Assembly (NCBI GenBank): GCA_044464225.1
Contig: JBIQLN010000001.1
Span: 1 to 64,000, forward strand
Direction of reading: 5' to 3'
Source: 66-474 sp044464225
GTDB lineage: Bacteria; Pseudomonadota; Gammaproteobacteria; Xanthomonadales; Rhodanobacteraceae
Length of the DNA: 64,000 nt
The translations under genes were made by a program, and so were the position numbers. The notes under the pieces were generated by a model. The model was given only the letters and a program-made list of their open reading frames with translations, searched no databases and was not told where the DNA came from. Positions within the stretch are counted from its first letter, which is position 1, and each line of letters opens with the position of its first letter. This document shows, piece after piece, positions 8,841 to 18,476 of the stretch.

Positions 8841-11047
8841 GGGGGCGTGTCTGCCGCAAGCGGCGCGATGTGGAGGGCGCCGATTGTGGCATCGTTCAAG
8901 GGACCTTCGCTTCCGCCCGCGCCGCCGGTGTAGTGCGCGAAGTTCGCGAGGTCGCTCATGTTGAAACCTTGTTGCAGCGCGAACGTGCAGCGCGCGCCGG
9001 CCTGCGCGGTAAACGTGCCGGTGGTGGACGACTGCCGGCCGACGCTGTGCGGCATCACGATCGGCACGATCTGTTCGGGGGTATGGGCACAACGGACGGC
9101 CACCCGCTTCACCGCGGCGGTGACGCCAGTGTTGATCGGACCGTGGTCGTTCGCGTAATCGAAGCCGATGCGATAGCGGCCGGTGTGCGGCGCCATCCAC
9201 GACCGCGGCCACGCGCCCGTCACCTGCGAGGCATCGCCCACGCAGGTTTCAAGGCTGGGCAGCGATTCGATGCCGTCCTTGCCGAGTCGCGTCACGCGCA
9301 GGCAACGCTGCGCCGAGGATGACGGCAAGGTCCAGGTATTGCCGACATCGCCGAACCGCCTGCCATCCACGTAAAGCACGCCGCGATCGCCAGCCGCATG
9401 CACGCGCCATTTGTCGCCGTCGCGCGATGCGTGCGGCGCAGCCGGCGTGGCCGGCGCATACAGCGGTGCATCGGTGCGCAACGGCAGCTCCGGGACCGTG
9501 ATCGCTTTCAGGGTGACGACGGTGTTACGGCCATCGTGATCGACCTTGCCGGCCACCAGCAGATTGCCTTCGGCGTGCGACGGGCGCTTCAGCGTGATCG
9601 TCCGGTCCGGCAACTGCAGCTTGACCGCGTCGCGCCTGCCGAACAGCATCGGCACCAGGGATGCCGGCAGTTTCGGTTCGACGCGACCGTCGGCTTCAAG
9701 GCCGAACACCCCCTCGGCGACCATGTCGAGGTAACCCGCCACCGACCACAGCTGTCGCGGCGAATCCACCACCGGCCCGCTCAGTTTGCCGTCGTCGACG
9801 TGCGTGGCTTGCGTGACCAGTTCGTAATTTTCCATGTTGGAGCCGGCCAATGCGGCGCCACGCATTATCGATTCGATTTCGAACGCGATCAGTTGCGGAT
9901 CGTCCACCTCGCGCGCGGCGCGCAGCGCATAGGCGCTGACGAAGGGCCAGATCGCGCGGTTGTGGTAGATCGGCTGGTCGGCACGTTCGGGCCAGATCAC
10001 CGGGCTTCCCGCGAGCCACGCGGGATAGTGCGCAAGCGACGAGCGCGCCCGCGCGCCGTCCGCCACGCCGCTGGTGATCGCCAGCGACAGGCCCAGCAGG
10101 TCGTAGGCTTCCACCGGCAGGCCGTCGCCACCGATGTAGCTCATGTACATGCCGCGGTCGTCGCGCCAGAAGTGCGCGTTGATCGCCTGCTTCAGCGCAT
10201 CGGCCTGCGCCGCGTACGGCTTCGCGCGGGGGTCGCCGCGTTGCGCCGCCATGCGCGCGGCGAGTTGCAGCGCCTCGTAATGCAGCACGTTGGTGGAGAG
10301 CGCGAACGACTGTCCGATGAACACCACGTTGTCCCTGGTCCACCCGGGATAGGTCTGCTCGCGCCAGTCGAGAAACGAGGTCTCGCCGCGGTACAGGCCC
10401 ATCCGCGCATCGAAGACGTATTCGCGATCCTGTTCGAGCGTGTCGTTCAATGCCTGCCAGACCTTGTCCGCAAATGCTTTGTCGTCCAGCAGATGGCGCG
10501 CGCCGAGGAACCACACCACCCGGTCGGTGCTGATCGGCCAGCTTCCGCCCGAGCCGGTGTCCTGCATCGGGTACAGGCCCCGTGGTACGTCCTTCGCACG
10601 CACACCGGAAAGCTTGAACAACAGGCCGTTCCGCGAACGCGCGGCGTCGTAGCGCCACAGCCCCAGGTCGATCGAATACGAAAGGTCGCGCGTCCACACG
10701 TACGGCCACTTCTCGCCGGTCTCGAAGCAGTGGCATGGAATCGCGCGATCGTGGTCGTAGGCGCCGTCGTGGATTTCGGTGATGGAATCCTGCACCAGGT
10801 CGTCCTGTGCCATCGCGTACAGTCCATCGAACAAGAGACTGGCGGTTTGCACGCTGCGCGGCTGCGCCGCGATCTTCCGTTCGCCGAAGGGGGCCTGCAA
10901 CACGAAACCTCCGTGCGCGGAGCCTTGCATCGCGGCATGCTGGCCGCGCCATTCGATGCGATCGTGCCACGGCGCCGGCGAGGTTGCGGCGAGGCCGGTG
11001 CCGGCAATGGCCAGTGCGAAAAAGCCAGAACATGCCGCGCGGCGCAT
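8837..11047 (-). CDS. Exported six-hairpin (alpha/alpha)6 glycosidase, family unassigned
   Basis: 736 residues with a signal peptide (MRRAACSGFFALAIAGTGLAA), so periplasmic. The central part reads like an (alpha/alpha)6-barrel glycosidase of the debranching enzyme/GH63/GH78 kind: KWPYVWTRDLSYSIDLGLW near 110, GLYPMQDTGSGGSWPIST, SFLDWREQTYPGW and VIWPERADQPIYHNRAIWPF. The last 170 residues look like a beta-sandwich module (TGRYRIGFDYANDHGPI). The catalytic acids cannot be assigned by eye. Its ATG shares one base with the GH39-like stop (TGATG), so the two are coupled. A glucan-trimming exo-activity fits the locus, but this is inference. Confidence 0.8.
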   Translation of the reverse strand: MRRAACSGFFALAIAGTGLAATSPAPWHDRIEWRGQHAAMQGSAHGGFVLQAPFGERKIAAQPRSVQTASLLFDGLYAMAQDDLVQDSITEIHDGAYDHDRAIPCHCFETGEKWPYVWTRDLSYSIDLGLWRYDAARSRNGLLFKLSGVRAKDVPRGLYPMQDTGSGGSWPISTDRVVWFLGARHLLDDKAFADKVWQALNDTLEQDREYVFDARMGLYRGETSFLDWREQTYPGWTRDNVVFIGQSFALSTNVLHYEALQLAARMAAQRGDPRAKPYAAQADALKQAINAHFWRDDRGMYMSYIGGDGLPVEAYDLLGLSLAITSGVADGARARSSLAHYPAWLAGSPVIWPERADQPIYHNRAIWPFVSAYALRAAREVDDPQLIAFEIESIMRGAALAGSNMENYELVTQATHVDDGKLSGPVVDSPRQLWSVAGYLDMVAEGVFGLEADGRVEPKLPASLVPMLFGRRDAVKLQLPDRTITLKRPSHAEGNLLVAGKVDHDGRNTVVTLKAITVPELPLRTDAPLYAPATPAAPHASRDGDKWRVHAAGDRGVLYVDGRRFGDVGNTWTLPSSSAQRCLRVTRLGKDGIESLPSLETCVGDASQVTGAWPRSWMAPHTGRYRIGFDYANDHGPINTGVTAAVKRVAVRCAHTPEQIVPIVMPHSVGRQSSTTGTFTAQAGARCTFALQQGFNMSDLANFAHYTGGAGGSEGPLNDATIGALHIAPLAADTPP

Positions 11048-12603
11048 CAGTGCAGCTCCAGCACGGCGAGCCCTTGCGGCGGCACGTCGACTTCCAGGCG
11101 GCCGTCCCTTACCTCGAGCTTCTGCGGTGCGGCCATCTTCCCGGCCGCGCGCAGTCGTTGGATCTGATCGCGCGTCGGAAACGCGGGACGTCCCATCTTG
11201 TCGAATAGCGCGACGGCGTTGCCATGCTGTTGGTCCACCCGCCATACGGTCGCGGTGGCATGCGCACCGAGATTCGACACATCCACCTCGAAATGCTTGA
11301 TCGCGCCCTTCGGCGTACCCGGCGTATAGTTTGCGGTGTCGCCCACCGGCGGCGCGTAGTTCCAAAGCGCCAGCGCCAGCGTGCCATCTGCGCGCTTCGT
11401 CGCGATCGCACTGTCGGACGCCAACGGCAGGCGCACGTCGCCCAGCTTGTGCAGCATCGCGAACGCGTTGAACGCGGGCTTGTCGATGCGGTGTTCCGCG
11501 ATCAGGCCGAACCCGCCGTAGAACGGCGTGCGCACCACGCCCTGCTCCTCGAACACGTCGGAGAACGTCCAGTAGCTCATCATCGAAACCTTGCCCGCGC
11601 ATTGGCGGGTCGTGTTCGCCATCCATGGCCCCATGAACACCGTGTCGGTCACGTTGGGCAGGTTGGCGTACGAGGCGTTGTACTCGCTGAAGACCAGCGG
11701 CAGCTTCGGGTACGCTGAAGCCAGGATTTCCCTGTGGACCTTGTCCACCGCCTTGCACACCATGTTGGCGCGCGAGACCGTTGCATCGCTGTGGAATACA
11801 TTCTGCGCGGTGTCATCGCCGTACACGTGGCTGCTCACGAAATCCACCGGCACGTTCGCCTTGTGGACATGTTCAAGGAATGCGGGAACCCACGCCGCCT
11901 GCGCCGTCGCAGGGCCGCCCACCCGGATCCTCGGACTCACCGACTTCAGCGCTCGCGCGGTGTGGTCGTACAGCTCGAAATAAGTGGACTGCTTGGGATC
12001 CCCGCCCCAGAAATCGATGTTGGGCTCGTTCCACACCTCGAAGTACCAGCTCGCCACTTCATCGATGCCGTAGCGATCGACGAGATGCCGCGCGAACGCC
12101 CTGATCATCGCGTCCCATTCCGCATAGCTCTTCGGCGGCATCACGTTCGGCCGGTACCAGAACACGTGGTGCTTCGATGGGTCGGAACTCAAGGCCCCGG
12201 GCATGAAGCCGAGCTCGACGAACGGCTTCACGCCATGCGCCAGCAGGCCGTCGTAGATCTGGTCGATGTAGGAAAAGTTGTAGGAAATCTTGCCGTCCTT
12301 GTCACGATTCACCAGGCCGACGTCGTCATCGAGGATGCCGTGGAAGCGCACATACGTGAAGCCGGTGGCGGCGCGCACTGCATCGAGATCCTTTCGGTAG
12401 TCATCGCGCAACGACAGCACCGCCCGGCCCGAACCGAACATCTGCTCCCAGAAGTGCGGGAAGGGCGTACCTTGTGCGGCAGCATCCAGTTTCAGGTGCA
12501 CCGCGTCCGTGCGCGGCGCCGCCACGGCGAAACCGGTGAAAGCGATCAGCGCGAACGCTGCCAGGCACAACCATGCGCGCCGGGTAATCCGTGGGATGTT
12601 CAT
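11047..12603 (-). CDS. Exported GH39-like beta-glycosidase (xylosidase family)
   Basis: 518 residues with a signal peptide ending near AVAA (about residue 29). The barrel carries the clan GH-A pair: acid/base Glu193 in YFEVWNEPNIDFW and nucleophile Glu307 in LVFSEYNAS, and the N-terminus (FEQ/WEQMFGSGRA, YVRFHGILDDD) matches GH39 beta-xylosidases. A C-terminal beta-sandwich follows. The ATG at 12603 is chosen because GAGGAT sits seven bases upstream and the signal peptide starts there. A retaining beta-glycosidase within an otherwise alpha-glucan locus is notable. Xylosidase specificity is a family expectation, not shown here. Confidence 0.85.
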   Translation of the reverse strand: MNIPRITRRAWLCLAAFALIAFTGFAVAAPRTDAVHLKLDAAAQGTPFPHFWEQMFGSGRAVLSLRDDYRKDLDAVRAATGFTYVRFHGILDDDVGLVNRDKDGKISYNFSYIDQIYDGLLAHGVKPFVELGFMPGALSSDPSKHHVFWYRPNVMPPKSYAEWDAMIRAFARHLVDRYGIDEVASWYFEVWNEPNIDFWGGDPKQSTYFELYDHTARALKSVSPRIRVGGPATAQAAWVPAFLEHVHKANVPVDFVSSHVYGDDTAQNVFHSDATVSRANMVCKAVDKVHREILASAYPKLPLVFSEYNASYANLPNVTDTVFMGPWMANTTRQCAGKVSMMSYWTFSDVFEEQGVVRTPFYGGFGLIAEHRIDKPAFNAFAMLHKLGDVRLPLASDSAIATKRADGTLALALWNYAPPVGDTANYTPGTPKGAIKHFEVDVSNLGAHATATVWRVDQQHGNAVALFDKMGRPAFPTRDQIQRLRAAGKMAAPQKLEVRDGRLEVDVPPQGLAVLELH

Positions 12604-12718
12604 GGGCAATCCTCGCCAGCCAGACAGGAAGAGCGTTTGCACGCCCCGCCAGTCTGCCGCCGTTTCGCCGATGCATCCAGTCCGGGACGCGGACGACCAT
12701 CGGCGAAGCGCCCGCCGG

Positions 12719-15097
12719 TCAATGGTTCGCCGCCCCGCGCAGTATCACCTCGCGCGCCACGCCCGCATCCAGTCGCAGCACGGTGAAAGCGCCGTAACGA
12801 TCGCGGCCCGTGGCCCAGCCCTGGCCGGGCGCTGCGTCCAGCGCCGGTTCGGTCGCGTAATGTTCCAGCGCGGCGTTCTGCACCGTGACCGCCGTGGCGG
12901 CGATCCCGTGCACCTTTACCAGCCAGTACTTCAACGCAGGCTTGTAGCTGCCCACCCGCGCGTCGGCCCGGAATGCCACGTCATCGCCGCGGCGCTGCAC
13001 CGCAAGGCGCTGCCGGAAGGACGCGCCTTTTTCATAGGCGTAGGTTTCGCCGTCGTCGTCGTAATAATCGAAGTGCGTCGCACGATCCGAAGGGAACACC
13101 TGTACCGTCACGGTCGCGACCGGATGCTGGCCGACGTAATCCATCACGGGCTGCGTCGGAATGATCGCGCCGTCGCGGATGAAGAGTGGAATATCGCGCC
13201 ACGTGTCGGCGTCGAGCGGGTAGTCGATGGTTCGTCCGCCCGCATATGTCTTGCCGCTGGACCAGTCCGTCCATTGCCCCGCCGGCAGATAGATGGGCTT
13301 CGAAGTTTGGCCCTGCTCGACCACCGGTGACACCAGCAGCCATTGCCCGAACAGCCATGCATCGGAATCGTCGCGCACCTTCGGATCGTTGGGCCAGTCG
13401 AACGCCAGCGGCCGCACCAGCCCGACACCGTGCGCGTATTCGGCGTGCTGGTACGAATAGATGTACGGAATCAGCGCGTAGCGCAGGCGGATCGCAGCGG
13501 TCGCCGCGGCTTCGGCGATCGGACCGTAACGCCACGGCTGGCGTTTCTCGTCGAACGTGCCGTGTACCCGGAAGATGGGCGTGAACGCGCCGAACTCGAT
13601 CCAGCGCGCGTAGTTTTCGTCGGACGGATGGCCATTGAAGCCGCCGCCGTCCATGCCCCACTTCGCTTCGCCCACCTCTATCGCGCTCAGCATCCGCGTG
13701 CGCTGCGCGGCCATGCTCTTGAAGCCGGTGTCGATGTCGCCCGACCACATGCCGTACGCGTAGCGCTGCGAGCCGAGCCAGAAGGTGCGGTTGATCGACC
13801 ACACGCGCTGGTTGCTCCGCGCACGCTGCGCGTCATACAACGCACGCTGCATGTTGAGGAACTGCGTGTTGGACGTGAGCGTGCCGTCCTTGCCGTACAC
13901 GTCGGCCTCGTCGTTCCACCAGCCGACGATCCCCTTGTCGAAGCCGTACTTCATCGCGAGGCCGGCGAACCAGCGCCGGGCCTCGGGTTTGTCGAAATCG
14001 ACGTCCTTGGCCTGCTTGTGCGAAAAGTATTCCGGGTAGGCCTGCTCGCCCGGAATCCAGAGGTCGTGCGCGGTGGCGTAATCGCCCTCGGCCGTACCCA
14101 GCAGAAGACGCGGTTTCATGATGCCGGTGAGCTTCACGCCTTCGGCTTCCAGCATCTTCGCGAGCTTGCCGCCGGGGCCGTCGGGAAACTTCCCGGGATT
14201 CCAGCGAAATTCCCCGTAGTCGCCCTCCCCCCAGGCCTTCCAGTCGAAGTCGAGGGTGAAGTTGTCCAGCGGTATGTGTTTGGCGCGATAGGTCGCGACG
14301 ATGTCCAGCAGTTCCTTCTGGTCGATGCCCCACTGGCTGTTGGTGAAACCCATGGCCCATTTCGGGAACAGCGGGGCGGGACCACTGAGTTTCGACAATT
14401 CTCCGAACAGCTCTCCGGGCGTGCCGACCAGGATGTAGTAATCGGCATCTGGGCGCTTGAATTGGTCGACGGTGATGCTTCCACCGGCGAGATCGAAAAC
14501 CGCGCCGTCGCAATCGACCAGCACGCCGTAGCCCGACGTGCTCCACACGAATGGCGCGCCGGCATGGCCCTGCTTGCCCGCCTGTGCCACCCACTTGCCG
14601 CTGCGCACCAGACCGGCCGTGACGGGCTGGTTGGCTTCGAAGCCGCCGATGCCGTACAGGGCGTCGTCCGCTGCGTGTTCGAGAACGATGCGCTCGTCGG
14701 ACAAGGCCATCAGGTCGGTTTGCCGCAACAGCACGTGGCCCCGGGTGTCAGTGACGGTCAGCGTGGTGGTTTCCGGATTCCAATCGACGACCATCTGCTT
14801 CGAACGCAGCGTGACTGCATCGCCCTGGTGCGAAACGTCCGGTTCGAACGTCGTTGTCGGCGTACGCTGCGGATCGATCACGAGACTCGCGGGCGTCTTG
14901 TGGTCCATCGGCACGTAGTGCACGTGCAACACGCCGGGCGCGATCATTCGTACCGACGTCGTCGCGTCGTCCTGCGCCAGTGCGAAGCCTTGCGCGTTGA
15001 CGCTGCGCAATTCGAGGGTGACGGAGGCGTGGGCGACTGCGACGCTGACGACCAGCAGCAACAGGGTGAGTGCGATTGCGCGCAATTTTGCGGTCAT
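12719..15097 (-). CDS. Exported GH31 alpha-glucosidase-type enzyme
   Basis: 792 residues, signal peptide MTAKLRAIALTLLLLVVSVAVAHA-S (24). GH31 enzymes remove alpha-linked glucose or xylose from non-reducing ends, or transfer it. An N-terminal beta-sandwich (25-240) precedes the barrel; the nucleophile is Asp396 in VGWWNDEADVY and the acid/base Asp454 in GMWSGDIDTGF. The block DGGGFNGHPSDENYARW and the distal YDDDGETYAYE module are also typical. Length is normal for secreted members. The start is the ATG at 15097, which opens the signal peptide. It lies 115 bases from the GH39 gene and 118 from the GH13 gene, probably in one transcript. Confidence 0.92.
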   Translation of the reverse strand: MTAKLRAIALTLLLLVVSVAVAHASVTLELRSVNAQGFALAQDDATTSVRMIAPGVLHVHYVPMDHKTPASLVIDPQRTPTTTFEPDVSHQGDAVTLRSKQMVVDWNPETTTLTVTDTRGHVLLRQTDLMALSDERIVLEHAADDALYGIGGFEANQPVTAGLVRSGKWVAQAGKQGHAGAPFVWSTSGYGVLVDCDGAVFDLAGGSITVDQFKRPDADYYILVGTPGELFGELSKLSGPAPLFPKWAMGFTNSQWGIDQKELLDIVATYRAKHIPLDNFTLDFDWKAWGEGDYGEFRWNPGKFPDGPGGKLAKMLEAEGVKLTGIMKPRLLLGTAEGDYATAHDLWIPGEQAYPEYFSHKQAKDVDFDKPEARRWFAGLAMKYGFDKGIVGWWNDEADVYGKDGTLTSNTQFLNMQRALYDAQRARSNQRVWSINRTFWLGSQRYAYGMWSGDIDTGFKSMAAQRTRMLSAIEVGEAKWGMDGGGFNGHPSDENYARWIEFGAFTPIFRVHGTFDEKRQPWRYGPIAEAAATAAIRLRYALIPYIYSYQHAEYAHGVGLVRPLAFDWPNDPKVRDDSDAWLFGQWLLVSPVVEQGQTSKPIYLPAGQWTDWSSGKTYAGGRTIDYPLDADTWRDIPLFIRDGAIIPTQPVMDYVGQHPVATVTVQVFPSDRATHFDYYDDDGETYAYEKGASFRQRLAVQRRGDDVAFRADARVGSYKPALKYWLVKVHGIAATAVTVQNAALEHYATEPALDAAPGQGWATGRDRYGAFTVLRLDAGVAREVILRGAANH

Positions 15098-15138
15098 CAA
15101 CCTTGATCCCTTTCGTGAAACAGGAAGCAAATTGTTCA

Positions 15139-15189
15139 TTCGTCATTCCGGGTTCCGCCCGCAAACGGCGCGGGCGGCCCCGGAATGAC
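15139..15189. repeat. Palindromic repeat (CGTCATTCC...GGAATGACG)
   Basis: A near-perfect inverted repeat of about 50 bases whose ends are CGTCATTCCGGG and CCCGGAATGACG, with GCCCGCAAACGGCGCGGGC in the middle. A close relative forms one end of the element at 18477-18655, and a half copy lies at 46851. It sits between the GH31 and GH13 genes, where its transcript would fold into a strong hairpin. Confidence 0.8.
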
Positions 15190-15215
15190 GACAAAAAACA
15201 CGATATCCAGGCAAG

Positions 15216-16787
15216 TCATTGCAGGATCGCGCTGCCGTATGGCGGCAATTCCAGGCGCCCGCCATCGATCGAGGTATGCGCACGGCTGTGCTTGAGCAAC
15301 GAACGGAAACGCTGCGCGGGCAGCGTGATGGCTTGCGGCTCGCCGGAAAGGTTGTGCAGCACCAGCACGTCACCGTGTACGTCGTCCAGTTCCCACGCGG
15401 CGACCTGAAGGTTGGCGTCGCGCCAGGCGCGTGCCGTGCCCTCGCGCAGCGCGGGGATGTCGCGCCGCCAATCGATCAACGTGCGGTACCAGTTGAGCAA
15501 CGAGCCGGCATCGTCGTGTTGCGCCTCGACCGAAACATCGGGTCCGTCCCCAGCCGTCCAGCCTTCCCACGTGGTTTCGCCGGGGCCGCGACCGGCGCGA
15601 TACCAGCGCATCGGTTCGCGCAGATGCGGATCCGGTTTTCGTCCCCGCATCCCGATCTCCTCGCCGTAGTAGATGAAGGGGTGGCCCGGAAGCGTCAACA
15701 GCATCGCGGCCGCCACGCGCATGTGATCGGGATTGCCGTCGAGCTGGCTCATCACGCGCTCGGTGTCGTGGTTGGACAGCAGCGGCGCGTCGTCGAAGCG
15801 TCCGCGCGCGGCGGCACGATAGTCGTCGCCGATACGTGCAAGCGTGGCGCCGAGATCTCGATCGGTTTCGGTCTTCGCACTTTCGAGCAGGCGTGCGGCC
15901 AGCGGAAAATCGAACGTTGCATCCAGGGCATCCATCCACGGGGCCAGGTCGGCCGGATTCTGCTGCCACACTTCGCCCACCAGCCAGGCGTGCGGATCGG
16001 CGGTGGCGACGCCGCGATGGAATTGACGCCACCAGTCGAGGTTTTTCCGCAGCACCGAAGCCCTGTCCCAATCGGTATCGAAATCGAGGTAGACGTGCTG
16101 CGCGGCATCCAGACGGAAGCCATCCACGCCCTTTTTCAACCAGAATTTTCCGATTTCGATCATCGCCCGGCGCACCGCCGGATCGTCGTAGTTCAGATCG
16201 GGCATCTCGTCCGTGAAGACACCCAGGTAATGCGGCCCCGACCCGGCCTTCCCATCGGCCCCCCCGTGCCATGCGAAACCGCCGGTGGCGCTGATCGCCT
16301 TGAGATCCGTCTGCGGCGTCGCCCACGTGTACCAGTCGTGGTACTTGCTGTGCGGGTCGCGCGCGGCCAGGAACCATGGATGCCGGTTGCTGGAGTGGTT
16401 GATCACCAGGTCCATGATGACCTTGATGCGGCGCTTGTGCGCCTCGCGCACCAGCCGCTCGAAGTCGGCCATGGTGCCGTACTGCGGATTGATCGCACGG
16501 TAATCGGTCACGTCGTAGCCGTGGTAGCTGGGCGACGGGTTGATCGGCATCAGCCAGATGCCGCTGACGCCGAGTGACTGCAGGTAATCGAGCTTGGCGG
16601 TGACGCCGTTCAAATCGCCGATGCCGTCGCCGTTGCTGTCGTACCAACTGCGCACGAAGATTTCGTAATAGACACCCGATGCGGCCTTGCCGGTGTCGTC
16701 CGCCCGTGGCGGCATGGCTGCGGATGCGGCAGCCGCCCACGCCAGTGCGACCAGCAGCACGCCGGCGGCCACGGCGACCCTCCTCAC
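15216..16787 (-). CDS. Exported GH13 alpha-amylase-family enzyme
   Basis: 523 residues starting at GTG (16787), signal peptide about 1-24 (AWAAAASAA). All four GH13 regions are intact: MDLVINHSS (126-133), GFRLDAAQH with nucleophile Asp227, VGEVW with acid/base Glu272, and LLSNHDTERV with Asp341. HGYDVTDYRAIN and FIYYGEEIGMRG are also standard. It should cleave or transfer alpha-1,4-glucans in the periplasm. The GTG overlaps the stop of the halogenase-like gene by four bases (GTGA), indicating translational coupling. In contrast to the GH13 protein at 2210, its active site is orthodox. Confidence 0.93.
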   Translation of the reverse strand: MRRVAVAAGVLLVALAWAAAASAAMPPRADDTGKAASGVYYEIFVRSWYDSNGDGIGDLNGVTAKLDYLQSLGVSGIWLMPINPSPSYHGYDVTDYRAINPQYGTMADFERLVREAHKRRIKVIMDLVINHSSNRHPWFLAARDPHSKYHDWYTWATPQTDLKAISATGGFAWHGGADGKAGSGPHYLGVFTDEMPDLNYDDPAVRRAMIEIGKFWLKKGVDGFRLDAAQHVYLDFDTDWDRASVLRKNLDWWRQFHRGVATADPHAWLVGEVWQQNPADLAPWMDALDATFDFPLAARLLESAKTETDRDLGATLARIGDDYRAAARGRFDDAPLLSNHDTERVMSQLDGNPDHMRVAAAMLLTLPGHPFIYYGEEIGMRGRKPDPHLREPMRWYRAGRGPGETTWEGWTAGDGPDVSVEAQHDDAGSLLNWYRTLIDWRRDIPALREGTARAWRDANLQVAAWELDDVHGDVLVLHNLSGEPQAITLPAQRFRSLLKHSRAHTSIDGGRLELPPYGSAILQ

Positions 16788-18325
16788 GACGCGCTCCGCA
16801 TCGTTTCACGCACCGGCACGGGCGCTGCGGGCGCGCAGGTTCCCGCCACGAAATCGTCGTGCGCCGGCAGCCGCTCCACTGCGCGGGAAACCAGGGTCCG
16901 GATATCGGAAAGAAAAGCCTGCAATTTCGAATCCTCCAGTCCGTCGGCGAGCGGGTGATAGTGCTCGGGTTCGACCCGTTGGCCCAGCATCACTTGCAGC
17001 CAGCCCGTTTCGGTGAACAGCTCGTCGGCCTCGCGGAAGACCAATCCGGTCCGACGGAACAGGTCGATGCGGCGTGCGAGCCCGTCGGGGACTTCCATCG
17101 CCCCGCAATGCCGCCAGAACGGCGTGTCGTCGCGTTCGGTGGCCTTGTAATGCAGGATCAGGAAATCGCGCACGCGCTCGTATTCGAAACGCGTCTGGCG
17201 ATTGTATTGATCGACCAGCAGCGGATCGCAATGCCTGTCGGGGAACATGCCGAGGAAACGGGCGATGCCCGATTGCACCAGATGGATGCTGGTCGATTCC
17301 AGCGGCTCCATGAAACCGGCAGCCAGGCCCAGCGCGAGGCAGTTGCGGTTCCACTGGAGCTTGCGCATCCCGGTGACGAAACGCAGCGGACGCGGATCTT
17401 CCAGCGGCCCGCCTTCGATGTTGGAGAGCAATTGCGCGGCAGCTTCGTCGTCGCTGACCAGGCTGCTGCAATACACGTGGCCATTGCCGGTGCGGTGCTG
17501 CAGCGCGATCCGCCATTGCCAGCCGGCGGTGCGCGCGGTGGCCTGCGTGTAGGGGCGCATCGGCGTCGTGCGTGGACTGGCCACCGCGAGCGCACGATCA
17601 CACGGTAGCCAGTGCTGCCAGCTTTCGTAGCCGGTTTTCAGCGCGCCTTCGATCAGCAATCCGCGAAAGCCCGAGCAGTCGATGAAGAAATCGCCTTCGA
17701 TCGATGCGCCGCTTTCGAGCCGAAGTGATTCGACGAAGCCATCGTCGCCGCGCAGCTTCACCTCGACGACCTTGCCCTCGATGCGCTTCACCGCGCCTTC
17801 CGGGATGCGCTCGCGCAAGTAATGCGCGTACCGCGCGGCATCGAACTGGTAGGCGTAGCGGATGCCGCCGAGTGGCGTGTTCGGCACCTTGTCCACCCGC
17901 GCGAACTTGTCCGCCGCCGCGGCGGCCGCATTCAGGGAATACGCCCACAGCGAATGCCTGTTGCCTTGCGCGCGGCTGCGCAGCCAGTAGTGGTGGAACG
18001 GCAGCAGGCCCAGCGGCAGGCCGACATCGCCAAACGCGTGCAGGTACGAATCGCCAAGTCGGCCCCAGTCGTTGAGCTGCACGCCGAGCTTGTACGTGCC
18101 ATGGGTGAAGCGCATCAGGTCGTCCTCGTCGATGCCGAGGAAGGCGTTGATGTGCTGGATCTGCGGGATCGTGGCTTCGCCGACCCCGACGGTGCCGATC
18201 TCGGCGGATTCGACCAGGTGGATTTCGCAGGCACGGCCGACACCGCGCGCCAGCAGCGCCGCCGCCATCCAACCGGCGGTGCCACCGCCCACGATCACGA
18301 CGCGCCGGATCGCCGATTCGTTCAT
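16784..18325 (-). CDS. Tryptophan-halogenase-like FAD-dependent protein
   Basis: 513 residues from the ATG at 18325. The FAD motif GGGTAGWMAAALLA is near residue 13, followed by GVGEATIP; the catalytic Lys of flavin halogenases falls at Lys79 (GTYKLGVQ), and MEPLESTSIHLV near 339 is conserved. The halogenase signature W-x-W-x-I-P is WQWRIA (269-274), with Pro replaced by Ala. Homologues are common beside TonB receptors in Xanthomonas and Caulobacter glycan loci, and their substrate is mostly unknown. Starts up to 26 codons upstream are possible; one ATG at 18343 has GGGG before it. It shares a four-base overlap with the downstream GH13 gene. Confidence 0.88.
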   Translation of the reverse strand: MNESAIRRVVIVGGGTAGWMAAALLARGVGRACEIHLVESAEIGTVGVGEATIPQIQHINAFLGIDEDDLMRFTHGTYKLGVQLNDWGRLGDSYLHAFGDVGLPLGLLPFHHYWLRSRAQGNRHSLWAYSLNAAAAAADKFARVDKVPNTPLGGIRYAYQFDAARYAHYLRERIPEGAVKRIEGKVVEVKLRGDDGFVESLRLESGASIEGDFFIDCSGFRGLLIEGALKTGYESWQHWLPCDRALAVASPRTTPMRPYTQATARTAGWQWRIALQHRTGNGHVYCSSLVSDDEAAAQLLSNIEGGPLEDPRPLRFVTGMRKLQWNRNCLALGLAAGFMEPLESTSIHLVQSGIARFLGMFPDRHCDPLLVDQYNRQTRFEYERVRDFLILHYKATERDDTPFWRHCGAMEVPDGLARRIDLFRRTGLVFREADELFTETGWLQVMLGQRVEPEHYHPLADGLEDSKLQAFLSDIRTLVSRAVERLPAHDDFVAGTCAPAAPVPVRETMRSAS

Positions 18326-18428
18326 GCCGGGAGGGTACATCGTCCCCATTTGGATCATTTGGACGTCGTGGTGGTTGGGCTCAACCGCAGCGTACGCCGG
18401 CAAAGCTCAACGTACCGCGCGGAAGAAT

Positions 18429-18467
18429 GTTGGGCGTCCGCCGATGAAGCCGGCGTCAGCCCAACCT
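18429..18467. repeat. REP-like palindrome (GTTGGGC...CCCAACC)
   Basis: GTTGGGCGTCC and GCCGGCGTCAGCCCAACC form an imperfect stem around CGATGAAG. The same family recurs at 32492-32564, 39994-40031, 40082-40221 and 46747-46843. Confidence 0.75.
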
Positions 18468-18476
18468 GCGATCTCG

